Origin: Burkholderia lata
GTDB lineage: Bacteria; Pseudomonadota; Gammaproteobacteria; Burkholderiales; Burkholderiaceae
Length of the DNA: 64,000 nt
Direction of reading: 5' to 3'
Assembly (NCBI RefSeq): GCF_902499335.1
Contig: NZ_CABVQK010000021.1
Location: forward strand, 99,498 to 163,497
Shown: positions 56,080-64,000 of the stretch, one piece after another
Numbering within the stretch: the first letter of the stretch is position 1
Layout: each line of letters starts with the position of its first letter
Translations under genes and position numbers: made by a program
Notes under the pieces: generated by a model
What the model was told of the DNA's origin: nothing
Seen by the model: only the letters and a program-made list of their open reading frames with translations
The model's database searches: none

Positions 56080-58029
56080 TCACGCCGGCTTGCGCTTCGC
56101 CTCGAGCGTTTCCCACCGTTCGAGCGCTTCGAGCAATTCGTCGTCGATCGCCGCGAACCGCTCGGTCAGGCGTGTGCCTTCCTGCGGATCCTTCGCAAAA
56201 ATCGAGCCGTCTTCGAGCCTAGCGTTGATCGTCTTCTGCTCCTCTTCGAGCGAGGCGATCTTCTCCGGCAGCGAATCGAGCTCGCGCTGCTCGTTGAACG
56301 ACAGCTTCACCGTGCGTTGCGCGTTGCGGCCCGCGGCGCTTTTCGCCGCGTCTTCCTTGACGGGCGCCGCGTCCTTGACCGCGCGCTTCGCGGCGTCCTG
56401 CTGCGCGAGCTGATCGGCACGCGCGCTCTGGATCTGCCAGTCGGTGAAGCCGCCCACGTATTCGCGCCACTTGCCGTCGCCCTCGGCCGCGATCACCGAC
56501 GTCACGACGTTGTCGAGGAACGCGCGATCGTGGCTGACGAGCAGCACCGTGCCGTCGTAGTCGGCCAGCAGCTCCTCGAGCAGTTCGAGCGTCTGGATGT
56601 CGAGGTCGTTGGTCGGTTCGTCGAGCACCAGCACGTTGGCCGGACGCGCGAACAGGCGCGCGAGCAGCAGCCGGTTGCGCTCGCCGCCCGACAGCGACTT
56701 CACCGGCGACCGCGCGCGTTCCGGCGCGAACAGGAAATCGCCGAGATAGCTCATCACGTGCTTGCGCACGCCGCCGATCTCGACCCATTCGCTGCCGGGG
56801 CTGATCGTATCCGCGAGGCTCTTTTCCTGGTCGAGCTGCGCACGCATCTGGTCGAAATAGGCGACCTGCAGGTTGGTGCCGATACGCACCGTGCCTTCGT
56901 CGGGCTTCAGTTCGCCGAGAATCAGCTTGAGCAGCGTCGTCTTGCCGGCGCCGTTCGGGCCGATGAAGCCGATCTTGTCGCCGCGCATCACCGTCGTCGA
57001 GAAGCGATCGACGACCGCGCGGCCGCCGTAGCGCTTCGTCACGTCGGTCAGCTCCGCGACGATCTTGCCGGACTTCTCGCCCTGCGCGACATCCAGCTTC
57101 ACGTTGCCCAGCGTGTTGCGGCGGTCCGCGCGCTCGTTGCGCATCTGCACGAGCCGCGCGATGCGGCCGACGCTGCGCGTACGGCGCGCTTCGACGCCCT
57201 TGCGGATCCACACTTCTTCCTGCGCGAGCAACTTGTCGAACTTCTCGTTTTCCACGCGCTCGATTTCGAGCTGCTGCGCCTTGCGCGTCTGGTACGCGGA
57301 GAAATTGCCCGGGTACGACAGCAGCCGGCCGCGATCGAGGTCGACGATGCGCGTCGCGACGCGGTCGAGGAACGCGCGATCGTGGGTGATGAACAGCAGG
57401 CCCGCGCGCTGCGCGACGAGCAGCTCTTCCAGCCAGCGGATGCCGTCGAAGTCGAGGTGGTTGGTCGGTTCGTCGAGCAGCAGCACGTCGGGCTGCAGCA
57501 CCAGCGCGCGCGCCAGCGCGACACGCTTCTGCATCCCGCCCGACAGCGCGTCGACGGGTGCATCGACGTCCGCCAGGCCGATCTGCGCGAGCGTCATCGA
57601 CACGCGCGTGCGCCAGCTCCAGGCGTCGTGCGCGTCGAGCGACGACTGCAGCGCGTTCATCCGCGCGAGCAACGCATCGTGCTCGGCGCCTTCGGGTATA
57701 TCCGCGAGGCGGTGCGCGATCGAATCGTATTCTTCGAGCAGTTCGCGCGTGTGCGCGAGCCCTGATGCCACTGCATCGAACACAGTCGCGCCCGGCTCAA
57801 ATTCGGGCTCCTGCGGCACGTAGACGGTCACGAGTTCCTGATGGCGCGTGACCAGCCCGTCGTCGGCCTTCGCGAGCCCGGCGACGATCTTCAGCAGCGA
57901 CGACTTGCCCGCGCCGTTGCGGCCGATCAGGCCGACGCGCTCGCCGGCTTCCAGCGAGAAATCCGCGTGATCGAGCAACGCGACGTGACCGAACGCGAGC
58001 TGCGCGCCGGAAATGGAATAGAGCGACAT
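56080..58029 (-). CDS. uup: ABC-F ATPase Uup
   Basis: A 649-residue ABC-F protein, soluble, with two ATP-binding cassettes. Walker A GRNGAGKS (about 36-43) and GPNGAGKT (about 352-359); signature motifs LSGGMQKRVALARAL and LSGGERNRLLLARLF; Walker B LLLDEPTNHLD and LVLDEPTNDLD. The C-terminal about 110 residues are a charged region with a coiled coil (KLSFNEQRELDSLPEKIASLEEEQ). Uup acts on ribosomes and DNA structure stability. The start MSLYSISGAQLAF at 58029 is preferred to an upstream in-frame ATG that adds 48 residues. It lies upstream of parE in the same direction. Confidence 0.93.
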   Translation of the reverse strand: MSLYSISGAQLAFGHVALLDHADFSLEAGERVGLIGRNGAGKSSLLKIVAGLAKADDGLVTRHQELVTVYVPQEPEFEPGATVFDAVASGLAHTRELLEEYDSIAHRLADIPEGAEHDALLARMNALQSSLDAHDAWSWRTRVSMTLAQIGLADVDAPVDALSGGMQKRVALARALVLQPDVLLLDEPTNHLDFDGIRWLEELLVAQRAGLLFITHDRAFLDRVATRIVDLDRGRLLSYPGNFSAYQTRKAQQLEIERVENEKFDKLLAQEEVWIRKGVEARRTRSVGRIARLVQMRNERADRRNTLGNVKLDVAQGEKSGKIVAELTDVTKRYGGRAVVDRFSTTVMRGDKIGFIGPNGAGKTTLLKLILGELKPDEGTVRIGTNLQVAYFDQMRAQLDQEKSLADTISPGSEWVEIGGVRKHVMSYLGDFLFAPERARSPVKSLSGGERNRLLLARLFARPANVLVLDEPTNDLDIQTLELLEELLADYDGTVLLVSHDRAFLDNVVTSVIAAEGDGKWREYVGGFTDWQIQSARADQLAQQDAAKRAVKDAAPVKEDAAKSAAGRNAQRTVKLSFNEQRELDSLPEKIASLEEEQKTINARLEDGSIFAKDPQEGTRLTERFAAIDDELLEALERWETLEAKRKPA

Positions 58030-58341
58030 GGGGAGACGGCGAAGAGAGAAATCGGAAGCGCCCATTGTACCGGTCGCGGGCGGCGCCACCGGTATGGCCG
58101 GATGGATAAGACCGGCAAACGGGTTGAGAGGCGGGTTGGATCGTGCTTTTGGCGGCAGACCGGCGGTGTCCATCGAGGCGCATCGGCGCGATGCGATGGC
58201 CTATCGGGTGCGCCCGGCTTCGGGTAGCGGACGCCGCGCGCAGGCTCTATGTGGAAGGTCCAATTCCGACCGGATGCCTGCGGCCGGCCGATCGACCATT
58301 CCGCGCCGGACGCCTCGGGCGCCCGTACGCGGCATGCGCGA
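58030..58341. other. Gene-free interval between DUF4399 and uup
   Basis: 312 bases separating two minus-strand genes. No RNA gene or strong terminator is visible. It should hold the uup promoter, but no convincing -10/-35 pair was found by eye. Confidence 0.35.
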
Positions 58342-58746
58342 TTACTTCACGTTGAGCATGATCGTGGAGCTCATTTCGGGGCCGTACGAGCGGTGCGCGC
58401 CGTCGCCGAACTGCAGCGTCAACGTGTGCTGACCGGGCGGCAGCTTGATCTCGGTTTCGGTCTGCGCCTTGCCGAAGTGCAGCGAGCGCTCGCTCGCAGG
58501 GATCACGTCGCCCTTCGGAATCGGCCGGCCGTCGATCAGCAGGTGATGATGGCCGGTATTCGGCGTCATGTCGCCTGCGGGCCGAAGCTCCATCCCTTCA
58601 AGCCCGAACTTCACGTGCACCGGGTTCGACACCGTCGCGCCCTCGCTCGGCGCTTCGAAATACACGCGCGCCTCGGCCCGCGCCATCGTCGACACGGCCA
58701 TCGCCGCCACGCACACCGCACCTGCGATCCACTTTCTGTTCAGCAT
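58342..58746 (-). CDS. Periplasmic DUF4399 protein
   Basis: A 134-residue exported protein. Signal peptide about 1-24 (ending ARAEA), then a beta-sandwich-like domain with VYFEAPSEGATVSNPVHVKFGLEGMELRPAG and a histidine-rich NTGHHHLLIDG (about 64-74) followed by HTLTLQFGDGAHRSY. The family is widespread in proteobacteria; the clustered histidines suggest metal binding. AAGGAGAA precedes the ATG. It is divergent from the rubredoxin gene. Confidence 0.87.
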   Translation of the reverse strand: MLNRKWIAGAVCVAAMAVSTMARAEARVYFEAPSEGATVSNPVHVKFGLEGMELRPAGDMTPNTGHHHLLIDGRPIPKGDVIPASERSLHFGKAQTETEIKLPPGQHTLTLQFGDGAHRSYGPEMSSTIMLNVK

Positions 58747-58947
58747 CGCATTCTCCTTATGATTGGACAGCCCGGGAAGCATACACCGCACGCACGGCAT
58801 ATGTGTTTCGGTTGCGTTGTTCGCGATGCGTACGTTTAAAACGACGTTGCGGAGCCGTTCGGCGAAATTCCGGTACCATTGCGCCTTTCGTCCGCCGGCC
58901 AGGCCGCGGACGGGCATCACCGGATTTCCATTTTTCCCGAGCACTAC

Positions 58948-59130
58948 ATGAGCGAAGTAACCGAATACCAGAGCTGGGTCTGCCTGATTTGCGGGTGGGT
59001 CTACAACGAAGCGGAAGGGCTGCCCGACGAAGGCATCGCGCCCGGCACCCGTTTCGCCGACATCCCCGCCGACTGGCGCTGCCCGCTGTGCGACGTGGGC
59101 AAGGAAGATTTCGTCGTCGTCGATTTCTGA
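58948..59130 (+). CDS. rubA: Rubredoxin
   Basis: A 60-residue one-iron electron carrier. The iron ligands are Cys12 and Cys15 (CLIC) and Cys45 and Cys48 (CPLC). GWVYNEAEGLPDEGIAPGTRF and the C-terminal DFVVVDF are typical. Rubredoxins pass electrons to alkane hydroxylases or oxygen-defence enzymes; no such enzyme is adjacent. The start at 58948 gives the canonical length. Confidence 0.95.
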   Translation: MSEVTEYQSWVCLICGWVYNEAEGLPDEGIAPGTRFADIPADWRCPLCDVGKEDFVVVDF

Positions 59131-59221
59131 TTCGCTGATTCCCTGGTTTTCTGATCGCGGCTGATTGCGCGATCACGCGCGTCGGCACGCATTCCGCCCC
59201 GCCGACGCGCCGCGCGTTTGC

Positions 59222-59227
59222 TATACT
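59222..59227 (+). promoter_or_regulatory. -10 element (TATACT) for the tRNA-Arg gene
   Basis: TATACT is followed by a GC-rich discriminator (CTGCGCGC), a feature of stringently controlled stable-RNA promoters. It lies 62 bases before the tRNA. The -35 is weak. Confidence 0.5.
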
Positions 59228-59289
59228 CTGCGCGCTGTCCACACTGCCGTCCGGTTCGCGTTTTTTCGCGCGATCATTCGGACATGGCT

Positions 59290-59364
59290 CTCCCCGTAGT
59301 TCAATGGATAGAACAAGCGCCTCCTAAGCGCTAGATACAGGTTCGATTCCTGTCGGGGGGACCA
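59290..59364 (+). tRNA. tRNA-Arg (anticodon CCT)
   Basis: A full cloverleaf with encoded CCA: acceptor CTCCCCG/CGGGGGG with one T-G pair, D-arm GTTC/GAAC, anticodon stem AGCGC/GCGCT with loop CTCCTAA (anticodon CCT), T-arm ACAGG-TTCGATT-CCTGT, discriminator A. It reads AGG codons. Its 3' side adjoins AT-richer DNA with an orphan gene. Confidence 0.95.
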
Positions 59365-59485
59365 GCCAAGCTTCCAGCCATCCGCAAGATTCACAAGAAA
59401 CTCCCCGCTTCGCCCCGTCTGGTGACGTTCTAGCTCCCGGCCTTACCCGAGACTGTAGTAACGGTCGGAGAAGGTGTGGATATGC

Positions 59486-59511
59486 TTGTTGGTATCAGCC
59501 GATACCAACAA
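59486..59511. repeat. Perfect 11-bp inverted repeat (TTGTTGGTATC / GATACCAACAA)
   Basis: TTGTTGGTATC (59486-59496), loop AGCC, GATACCAACAA (59501-59511). It lies in the AT-richer tract between the two tRNAs. There is no T-run after it, so it is not a typical terminator. It could be an operator, a recombination site or the tRNA-Arg transcript end structure. Confidence 0.8.
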
Positions 59512-59637
59512 TGCCTCTGGCTGACGTACAGATATCGCATCAGCTCGATAACGCATCAACATTGGCCGCGCCAACTCGCCCTTTCCGCCATACCGCCGGC
59601 GACGGGCGGGGCGTGACGATGTTGGACTGCCGCCAGC

Positions 59638-59973
59638 CTACTCGTCGAACGGCCCGGCTTCAAAGGTGGCCGCTCCGTCGGCATACTCTCGCACCCATAT
59701 ATCGCGGTGGTCCTCGCCAGAGCCCTTTACTCCGAACGACGCATTCGGCAGGTATGAAGCCAGCTTGTCGAACAGCATGACGATCGCCGTGCTGTCCAGA
59801 AAGAAGCGAGTTGAAGTGGGTAGAGCCGAACCACATGCTTCGGTGAGGTTGGTCAATACGTCGTGGCTTAGCGAATATTCGTCAAGAAACTTCAAGAGTT
59901 CCTCACGGACACTGGCAACGTTCAACGGCTCACCATCGAACGGATGAACCGAAACCTGAGTGTGAAAGCTCAT
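59638..59973 (-). CDS. Orphan protein between two tRNA genes, unknown function
   Basis: A 111-residue acidic soluble protein with no domain I recognise, in visibly lower-GC DNA than its surroundings. Regular amphipathic patterning (VREELLKFLDEYSLSHDVL, AIVMLFDKLASYLPN) and a strand-rich end (DIWVREYADGAATFEAGPFDE) argue for a folded protein. GGAG lies about nine bases before the ATG at 59973. Size, acidity and position at a tRNA would fit a transferred accessory gene, for example an immunity-type protein, but nothing demonstrates that. Confidence 0.6.
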   Translation of the reverse strand: MSFHTQVSVHPFDGEPLNVASVREELLKFLDEYSLSHDVLTNLTEACGSALPTSTRFFLDSTAIVMLFDKLASYLPNASFGVKGSGEDHRDIWVREYADGAATFEAGPFDE

Positions 59974-60202
59974 TCGAACTTACTCCGTTATTTTTCTCAT
60001 TCAAACATTGGCTCTTCACGGCGTGTGGAGCGAATCGTGATTGTTGACGATCTACCGACCGTTGTCGATCAGCCAAGTTTGGGCTTTCGTGGGCAGTTCA
60101 CCCTTCTCGAAGCGTGCCGATCCTGCCGGTGAACCGCGGCTTCCATTCGACGCAAATCACAGATCGATTGACTCTCCACATCAGCCCTAGTACACTTCGC
60201 GC

Positions 60203-60279
<77 letters not shown>

Positions 60280-60284
60280 ATACC

Positions 60285-60320
60285 GAAGCCCGCTCTGCGA
60301 AAGCAAGCGGGCTTCTTGCT
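60285..60320 (+). terminator. Intrinsic terminator after tRNA-fMet
   Basis: GAAGCCCGCT (60285-60294) pairs with AGCGGGCTTC (60306-60315), followed by TTGCTTT. Confidence 0.85.
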
Positions 60321-60491
60321 TTCCGCATGCACGGCTGCGTGTGCACGGACTGGCCACACTGCACACGGATTGCGGAATATTCAGACGCCGGCATCACCTG
60401 CGACACACGACCACACCCTGTCCAATCGCCACGGCCCTGCGCCAGAAATTGCGTAGAATTCCGAACTTTCTTCAGCATCGGGACTCCCGCA

Positions 60492-60824
60492 ATGATTCGA
60501 GCAATCGCGGCACTCGCCGCGCTTTCAGCGATGGCCGGCACGGCAAACGCCGCCGACACCCTCACCGCGCCTGCAACGCAGCGCTATGTCAGCCCCGGCA
60601 TCGCCAACGTCACGGGCGCAGCGGCACCGCGCCCTGAAACCACCTCCGCCGACGCGCGCTGCCGTGAACTGGCCGCCGGCATCGACGCCGTCACGCATAC
60701 CCCCGACCGCGGCCAGAAGGTCGTGCGCGGGATGGGCCCGGACGGCAAGCCGCGCAACGAACTGCACGCCTACGACAAGCGGGCCGATCTCGAAGCCGAG
60801 CACCAGCGGCTCGGCTGCCGATAA
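60492..60824 (+). CDS. Small secreted protein, unknown function
   Basis: A 110-residue protein with a clear signal peptide (about 1-21, ending ANAAD). The mature part is about 90 residues, hydrophilic, with two cysteines (DARCRELA and the final GCR) that may pair, and the segment GPDGKPRNELHAYDKRADLEAEHQRLGCR at the end. No known domain. It follows the tRNA-fMet terminator and precedes a convergent SDR gene. Confidence 0.72.
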   Translation: MIRAIAALAALSAMAGTANAADTLTAPATQRYVSPGIANVTGAAAPRPETTSADARCRELAAGIDAVTHTPDRGQKVVRGMGPDGKPRNELHAYDKRADLEAEHQRLGCR

Positions 60825-60872
60825 CGAACGCAACACCGCCCGGCTAGGTCAAATCGCGCCGGGCGTCCGCAT

Positions 60873-61613
60873 TCACGCGTTCGCACCACCGTCGATCGTC
60901 AACCCGGTCCCGTTGATCGACCGCCCTTCCGGCCCGACCACGAACGCGACGAGCGCCGCCACGTCATCGGCCTTGCCGTACTGCGGGATCGCCATCCGCG
61001 AACGCTGCGCGCTGGCATGTTCGCCGTCGGCCGGATTCATGTCGGTATCCGTCGACCCCGGATGCACGATATTGACCGTGATGCCGCGCGAACCGAGATC
61101 ACGCGCGAGCCCCTGCGTCCATCCGATCAGCGCGGCCTTGCTCGCCGCATAGAGGCTCATCCCTGCATCGGGCACGCGCGTGGCGAGGCAGCTGCCGGTT
61201 GACACGATGCGCCCGCCCTCCCCGAGATGCCGCGCCGCCGCCTGCGACGCGACGATCACCGCACGCACGTTCACGTTCAGCGTCGCGTCGATATCGTCGA
61301 GCGTGAGGTCGTCCAGCGCGCCGGCCCGGAAAATCCCCGCGTTGTTGACGAGGATGTCCAGACCGCCGAACGCCTCCGCCGCACGATCGACCGCGTCGCG
61401 CACGGCCACCGGATCGGCGCTGTCGGCCTGGATCGCGACGGCGCGGCGGCCGAGCGCCTCGATGCCGGCGACGACGGCCTGCGCCCGCTCGGCCGATTTC
61501 TCGTAGGTAATCGCGACGTCCGCGCCATCGGCCGCCAGCCGTTTCGCGATCGCCGCGCCAATGCCACGGCTGCCGCCCGTGATGAGTGCACGCTTGCCCT
61601 GAAGTCGGTTCAT
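60873..61613 (-). CDS. Short-chain dehydrogenase/reductase
   Basis: A 246-residue SDR of the 3-oxoacyl-ACP reductase-like group. The NAD(P) loop is TGGSRGIG (12-19), NNAG is at about 89-92, and the catalytic Ser-Tyr-Lys triad is in STGSC and YAASKAALIGW (about 138-165). AGGAA precedes the chosen ATG at 61613; an upstream ATG at 61631 would add six residues. The divergent TetR regulator 116 bases away probably controls it. Substrate unknown. Confidence 0.92.
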   Translation of the reverse strand: MNRLQGKRALITGGSRGIGAAIAKRLAADGADVAITYEKSAERAQAVVAGIEALGRRAVAIQADSADPVAVRDAVDRAAEAFGGLDILVNNAGIFRAGALDDLTLDDIDATLNVNVRAVIVASQAAARHLGEGGRIVSTGSCLATRVPDAGMSLYAASKAALIGWTQGLARDLGSRGITVNIVHPGSTDTDMNPADGEHASAQRSRMAIPQYGKADDVAALVAFVVGPEGRSINGTGLTIDGGANA

Positions 61614-61690
61614 GTCGATTCCTTCCCTCATTTATGTAACGACCAACACAGAATGTGGCAGGTTGCGCGACACAGTCAATTGATTTAATT

Positions 61691-61702
61691 TATCGATCGA
61701 TA
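61691..61702. promoter_or_regulatory. Perfect palindrome TATCGATCGATA, probable TetR operator
   Basis: A 12-bp self-complementary site lies in the SDR/tetR divergent gap, 27 bases before the tetR start, within an AT-rich promoter region. Fits autoregulation plus repression of the SDR gene. Confidence 0.65.
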
Positions 61703-61728
61703 CAGATATCGACGAAGGAACGGACGCA

Positions 61729-62352
61729 ATGGCTGAACGGGGCCGACCGAGAAGCTTCGACAAGGAAGCGGCGCTGGAGCGCGCGATGGAGGTGTTCTGG
61801 CGCCTCGGCTACGAAGGCGCATCGATGACCGACCTGACGGCCGCGATGGGCATCGCGTCGCCGAGCCTGTATGCGGCGTTCGGCAGCAAGGAAGCGTTGT
61901 TCCGGCAGGCGCTCGACCACTACCGCGCAACGGAAGGACGGGAAATCTGGGGGGGCGTCGAACAGGCCGGCAACGCGCACGACGCCGTGCGGAACTACCT
62001 GATGGATACCGCACGCGTGTTCACGCGGCGTTCGAAGCCGGCCGGTTGCCTGGTCGTGCTGTCAGCACTGCACCCGGCCGAGCGCTCCGATACGGTCCGG
62101 CAAACGCTGATCGCGATGCGCGAGCGCACGGTGCAGAATCTGCGCGAGCGCCTCAAGCAAGGTGTCGCGACCGGCGAAATCGCCGCACAAGCGAACCTCG
62201 ACGCGATCGCACGGTACTACGTGACGGTCCAGCAGGGGATGTCGATCCAGGCGCGCGACGGTGCAAGTCGCCGCGATCTGGAGGCCGTCGCGCAAGCCGC
62301 GCTGGCTGCGTGGCCAGCGCTCGTCGGTACGGGTGGCGCAGGCGGCGCTTAA
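61729..62352 (+). CDS. TetR/AcrR-family regulator, divergent from SDR
   Basis: A 207-residue repressor. The helix-turn-helix spans about 10-55 (AALERAMEVFWRLGYEGASMTDLTAAMGIASPSLYAAFGSK). The C-terminal domain is of the AcrR/YxaF-like type (KPAGCLVVLSALH). It is divergent from the SDR gene with a shared palindrome. Ligand unknown. Confidence 0.92.
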   Translation: MAERGRPRSFDKEAALERAMEVFWRLGYEGASMTDLTAAMGIASPSLYAAFGSKEALFRQALDHYRATEGREIWGGVEQAGNAHDAVRNYLMDTARVFTRRSKPAGCLVVLSALHPAERSDTVRQTLIAMRERTVQNLRERLKQGVATGEIAAQANLDAIARYYVTVQQGMSIQARDGASRRDLEAVAQAALAAWPALVGTGGAGGA

Positions 62353-62391
62353 CGGCCGGACGCCCCCGCCGCGCGCAACCGCGCCGTAACG

Positions 62392-62892
62392 TTACTGCTT
62401 CGCCGCGTGCTGCACGTCCTTCGACGCATGCCACACGCGATAGCGCACCTCGAAGCCATCCGGCACATAGACGACGAGCGGCAGGCGGCTGTTGTAGCGC
62501 AGCAGCTGGCCGTCACCGCGCACCTGCACGAACCGTTGCTGCGGCGCCTGTCCCGGGCACGCCATCAGCGTCGATGCCGGCCCCTTCACGTCGGTGAGCT
62601 GGTAGTACGTATAGCCCCAGCCCTTCACGTCCTCGGCGGTCAGCTCGCCGCCGAACCACTGCTGGTTGCAGTCGGTCTGCAGCGTCTTGCCGATCATCAG
62701 TTCGACGCGTGCATCGCCTTCGTTCTCGAGCGCGGGCAGCGCGATCACGACGCGCTGCTGGCCGGCCACTGCCTGCGGAAACATCTTGATCGACTCGGCC
62801 GTCACGGCGGGCGCCGACGCAGGCCCGGCCACGCAGGCGGCGGCAGTCGTCACGCAGAAAGCGGCCAGCACGGCCCGGATCGCGAATTTCAT
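62392..62892 (-). CDS. eco: Ecotin, periplasmic serine-protease inhibitor
   Basis: A 166-residue protein with a signal peptide (about 1-25). The mature part has the ecotin fold: FPQAVAGQQRVVIALPALENEGDARVELMIGK, the disulfide Cys75-Cys112, and the reactive loop PASTLMACPG with Met110 as the P1 residue, which inhibits trypsin-, chymotrypsin- and elastase-type enzymes. VVYVPDGFEVRYRVW lies near the end. AGGAGC precedes the ATG. Such inhibitors protect bacteria against host or phagocyte proteases. Confidence 0.96.
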   Translation of the reverse strand: MKFAIRAVLAAFCVTTAAACVAGPASAPAVTAESIKMFPQAVAGQQRVVIALPALENEGDARVELMIGKTLQTDCNQQWFGGELTAEDVKGWGYTYYQLTDVKGPASTLMACPGQAPQQRFVQVRGDGQLLRYNSRLPLVVYVPDGFEVRYRVWHASKDVQHAAKQ

Positions 62893-63035
62893 CGATGTGC
62901 TCCTGAAAAACAAATGAGCCCCGGATGCTAACACTTCCGCCGCACGACCTTACGGCGCTGTAATTTGACGACACAATTGCAAACAGCTGGCAATCCCCTT
63001 GCGCGGTACTTATAGGGGAACCAACGGAGAACATC

Positions 63036-63362
63036 ATGCTGAAGCTCATTGCTGCCGCCGGCGTCGCCACCCTGCTGGCCGGCTGCGTCGTCGCCCCGGA
63101 CGCCGGATACGGCTACGGCCAGCCCTACTATTCCTCGCCGGGCTACGCGTACAGCCCGTCGCCCGTGTACGGCACGGTCAATATCTGGGGCGGTGGCGGC
63201 GGACGCGACTGGGATCGCGGCCGGCGCGATTACCATCGCTGGGACGGCGATCGTGGCGATCGTGGCGATCGAGGCAACCGCGGTAACGGCTGGGGGCGCG
63301 GCGGCGGACACCGCGGCGACTGGAACGACGGCGGCGGAAACGGCGGCGGCCATCGCCACTGA
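63036..63362 (+). CDS. Small Gly/Asp/Arg-rich lipoprotein
   Basis: A 108-residue protein with lipobox LAGC (Cys17). After a Tyr/Pro/Ser-rich stretch (GYGQPYYSSPGYAYSPSPVYG) the rest is Gly, Asp, Arg, Asn and His rich, with GDR repeats, ending GGGHRH. It is probably disordered and surface- or periplasm-facing. Similar small lipoproteins are common in Burkholderia; no function is known. GGAG precedes the ATG. Confidence 0.8.
   Translation: MLKLIAAAGVATLLAGCVVAPDAGYGYGQPYYSSPGYAYSPSPVYGTVNIWGGGGGRDWDRGRRDYHRWDGDRGDRGDRGNRGNGWGRGGGHRGDWNDGGGNGGGHRH
63246..63272 (+). repeat. Three 9-bp repeats (GGCGATCGT) encoding GDR
   Basis: Units at 63246-63254, 63255-63263 and 63264-63272; the last ends in A instead of T. 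In frame, so changes in copy number alter the length of the GDR stretch. Confidence 0.85.
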
Positions 63363-63436
63363 CGCGCATTTGCAACCGTTTGTATCCGCACACGGCCCGC
63401 CGACGGCCGACGCGTCACGCACACGAACGGCCGCGC

Positions 63437-63476
63437 AAAAAAACGAAGGCCCTCGCTTGAAGCGAGGGCCTTTTGT
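63437..63476. terminator. Bidirectional terminator between the two small envelope genes
   Basis: AAGGCCCTCGCT (63446-63457) pairs with AGCGAGGGCCTT (63461-63472) across a 3-base loop, with A- and T-runs on both sides. Confidence 0.93.
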
Positions 63477-63553
63477 CGTCCGGTGCGGTGAAGCGAACGT
63501 CGGCGGCGCCGGCCATACGGTACCGCCCGTTTACGCGTCGCGCGTCTGCCTGC

Positions 63554-63916
63554 TTACCAGCCGGCCGGCTGCGCGTAACCGCCCGATACGGGCGCGCCGC
63601 AGACATACGCGCGCTGGTAGCGGTCGTAGCAATAGTTCGGGCCGTCGTCCTGATACTGCGCCTGCTGGTAGGTCGGATACGCAGGCTGCTGGTAGGCAGG
63701 CGCCTGGTAGTACGTCGGCGGCTGATAGGCCGGTGCCTGGTACGCGGGCGCCTGATACGCAACGGGCGGATTCATCGCGGACGTCACGATCGCGCCCAGC
63801 ACCGCGCCGCCAATCAGCGCGCCGATGACGGCGCCACCGTCGCGGCCATGCGCGGACGCCGGACCGGCCACGGCAAGCGAACCGGCGAGGACACACACTG
63901 CGGCAATTTTTTTCAT
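63554..63916 (-). CDS. Exported glycine-zipper protein with Tyr/Gln/Ala/Pro repeats
   Basis: A 120-residue protein with a signal peptide (about 1-23), then a glycine-zipper hydrophobic helix GGAVIGALIGGAVLGAIV (about 27-44) likely to insert in or assemble on a membrane. Next come repeated YQAPAYQ-type units (about 54-90), and finally YCYDRYQRAYVCG with two cysteines. The start MKKIAAV at 63916 gives a proper signal peptide; longer in-frame starts do not. No known function. Confidence 0.8.
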   Translation of the reverse strand: MKKIAAVCVLAGSLAVAGPASAHGRDGGAVIGALIGGAVLGAIVTSAMNPPVAYQAPAYQAPAYQPPTYYQAPAYQQPAYPTYQQAQYQDDGPNYCYDRYQRAYVCGAPVSGGYAQPAGW

Positions 63917-64000
63917 GATGGACAGAGGTGGCCTCGCAAAATCGGACAGCCAGATAAGTGGAACGGCCGGGGCCTGAGCCAGCGATAATGCCGGCAAAGG

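Noticed and set aside
59944..60132. A 62-codon plus-strand frame in the inter-tRNA patch
   Set aside because: It has no ribosome binding site or family-like pattern and overlaps the start of the better-supported minus-strand gene.
59290..60202. An integrated island with attL/attR at tRNA-Arg
   Set aside because: No integrase and no repeat of the tRNA 3' end is visible within the interval; only the composition shift supports transfer.

Overview
The window is a GC-rich (roughly two-thirds G+C), densely coded stretch of a betaproteobacterial main chromosome. Gene content and protein sequences fit the genus Burkholderia, most likely the B. cepacia complex: a tRNA(fMet) and a tRNA(Arg), dnaE, ftsK, parE-parC, htpG, a PHA depolymerase, a MctP/DUF3311 monocarboxylate carrier and chorismate lyase all sit among small Burkholderia-type lipoproteins. 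I see no prophage, insertion sequence or CRISPR array. Codon use is uniform, except for an AT-richer patch between the two tRNA genes (59.4-60.2 kb) and a mild dip around a toxin-antitoxin pair (34.7-36.0 kb). The species cannot be fixed from sequence reading alone.

Layout. 0-9.3 kb: the 5' two-thirds of dnaE (minus strand); trhO and gluQ, two wobble-base tRNA-modifying enzymes; rhlE; then purT with a small lipoprotein and a MliC-type lysozyme inhibitor, and a META-domain lipoprotein. 9.4-20 kb: a very long FtsK with a giant Ala/Pro/Ser/Thr linker, a secreted lactonase-fold protein, a GH15 glucoamylase-type enzyme, and an intracellular PHA depolymerase (PhaZ) with an unusual Lys/Ala/Pro-rich tail and a PhaR-like inverted repeat upstream. 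20-29 kb: a TetR regulator, an orphan rsxB joined to nth, a DMT exporter, a heptanucleotide tandem repeat, DUF1841, two cytochromes c, a MoxR/VWA pair, benE and tal. 29-39 kb: a VOC protein, a DUF3311-MctP transporter operon, a spermidine-synthase-fold protein, two orphan envelope proteins, a HigBA-like toxin-antitoxin pair, and an overlapping htpG-ubiC-hypoxanthine-DNA-glycosylase operon.

39-45.2 kb is the most system-like region. A MocR-type GntR/aminotransferase regulator diverges from VOC, EamA exporter, PLP aminotransferase, Rid-family and PhzF-family genes, and the gap between them carries three CGGYACA repeats. This reads as a small amino-acid or imine metabolism and export module whose substrate I cannot name. 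45-64 kb: a Cache-GGDEF-EAL protein, ChrA, a LysR/PACE efflux pair with a clear palindromic operator, a CopD-like protein, the parE-parC operon preceded by DnaA-box-like inverted repeats, the ABC-F protein Uup, DUF4399, rubredoxin, the two tRNAs flanking an orphan gene, an SDR/TetR pair with a palindromic operator, ecotin, and two small low-complexity envelope proteins.

Transcription is punctuated by clear intrinsic terminators, several of them bidirectional between convergent genes. Two genes (dnaE and the toxin gene) have a -10-like hexamer so close to the start codon that leaderless mRNAs are plausible.
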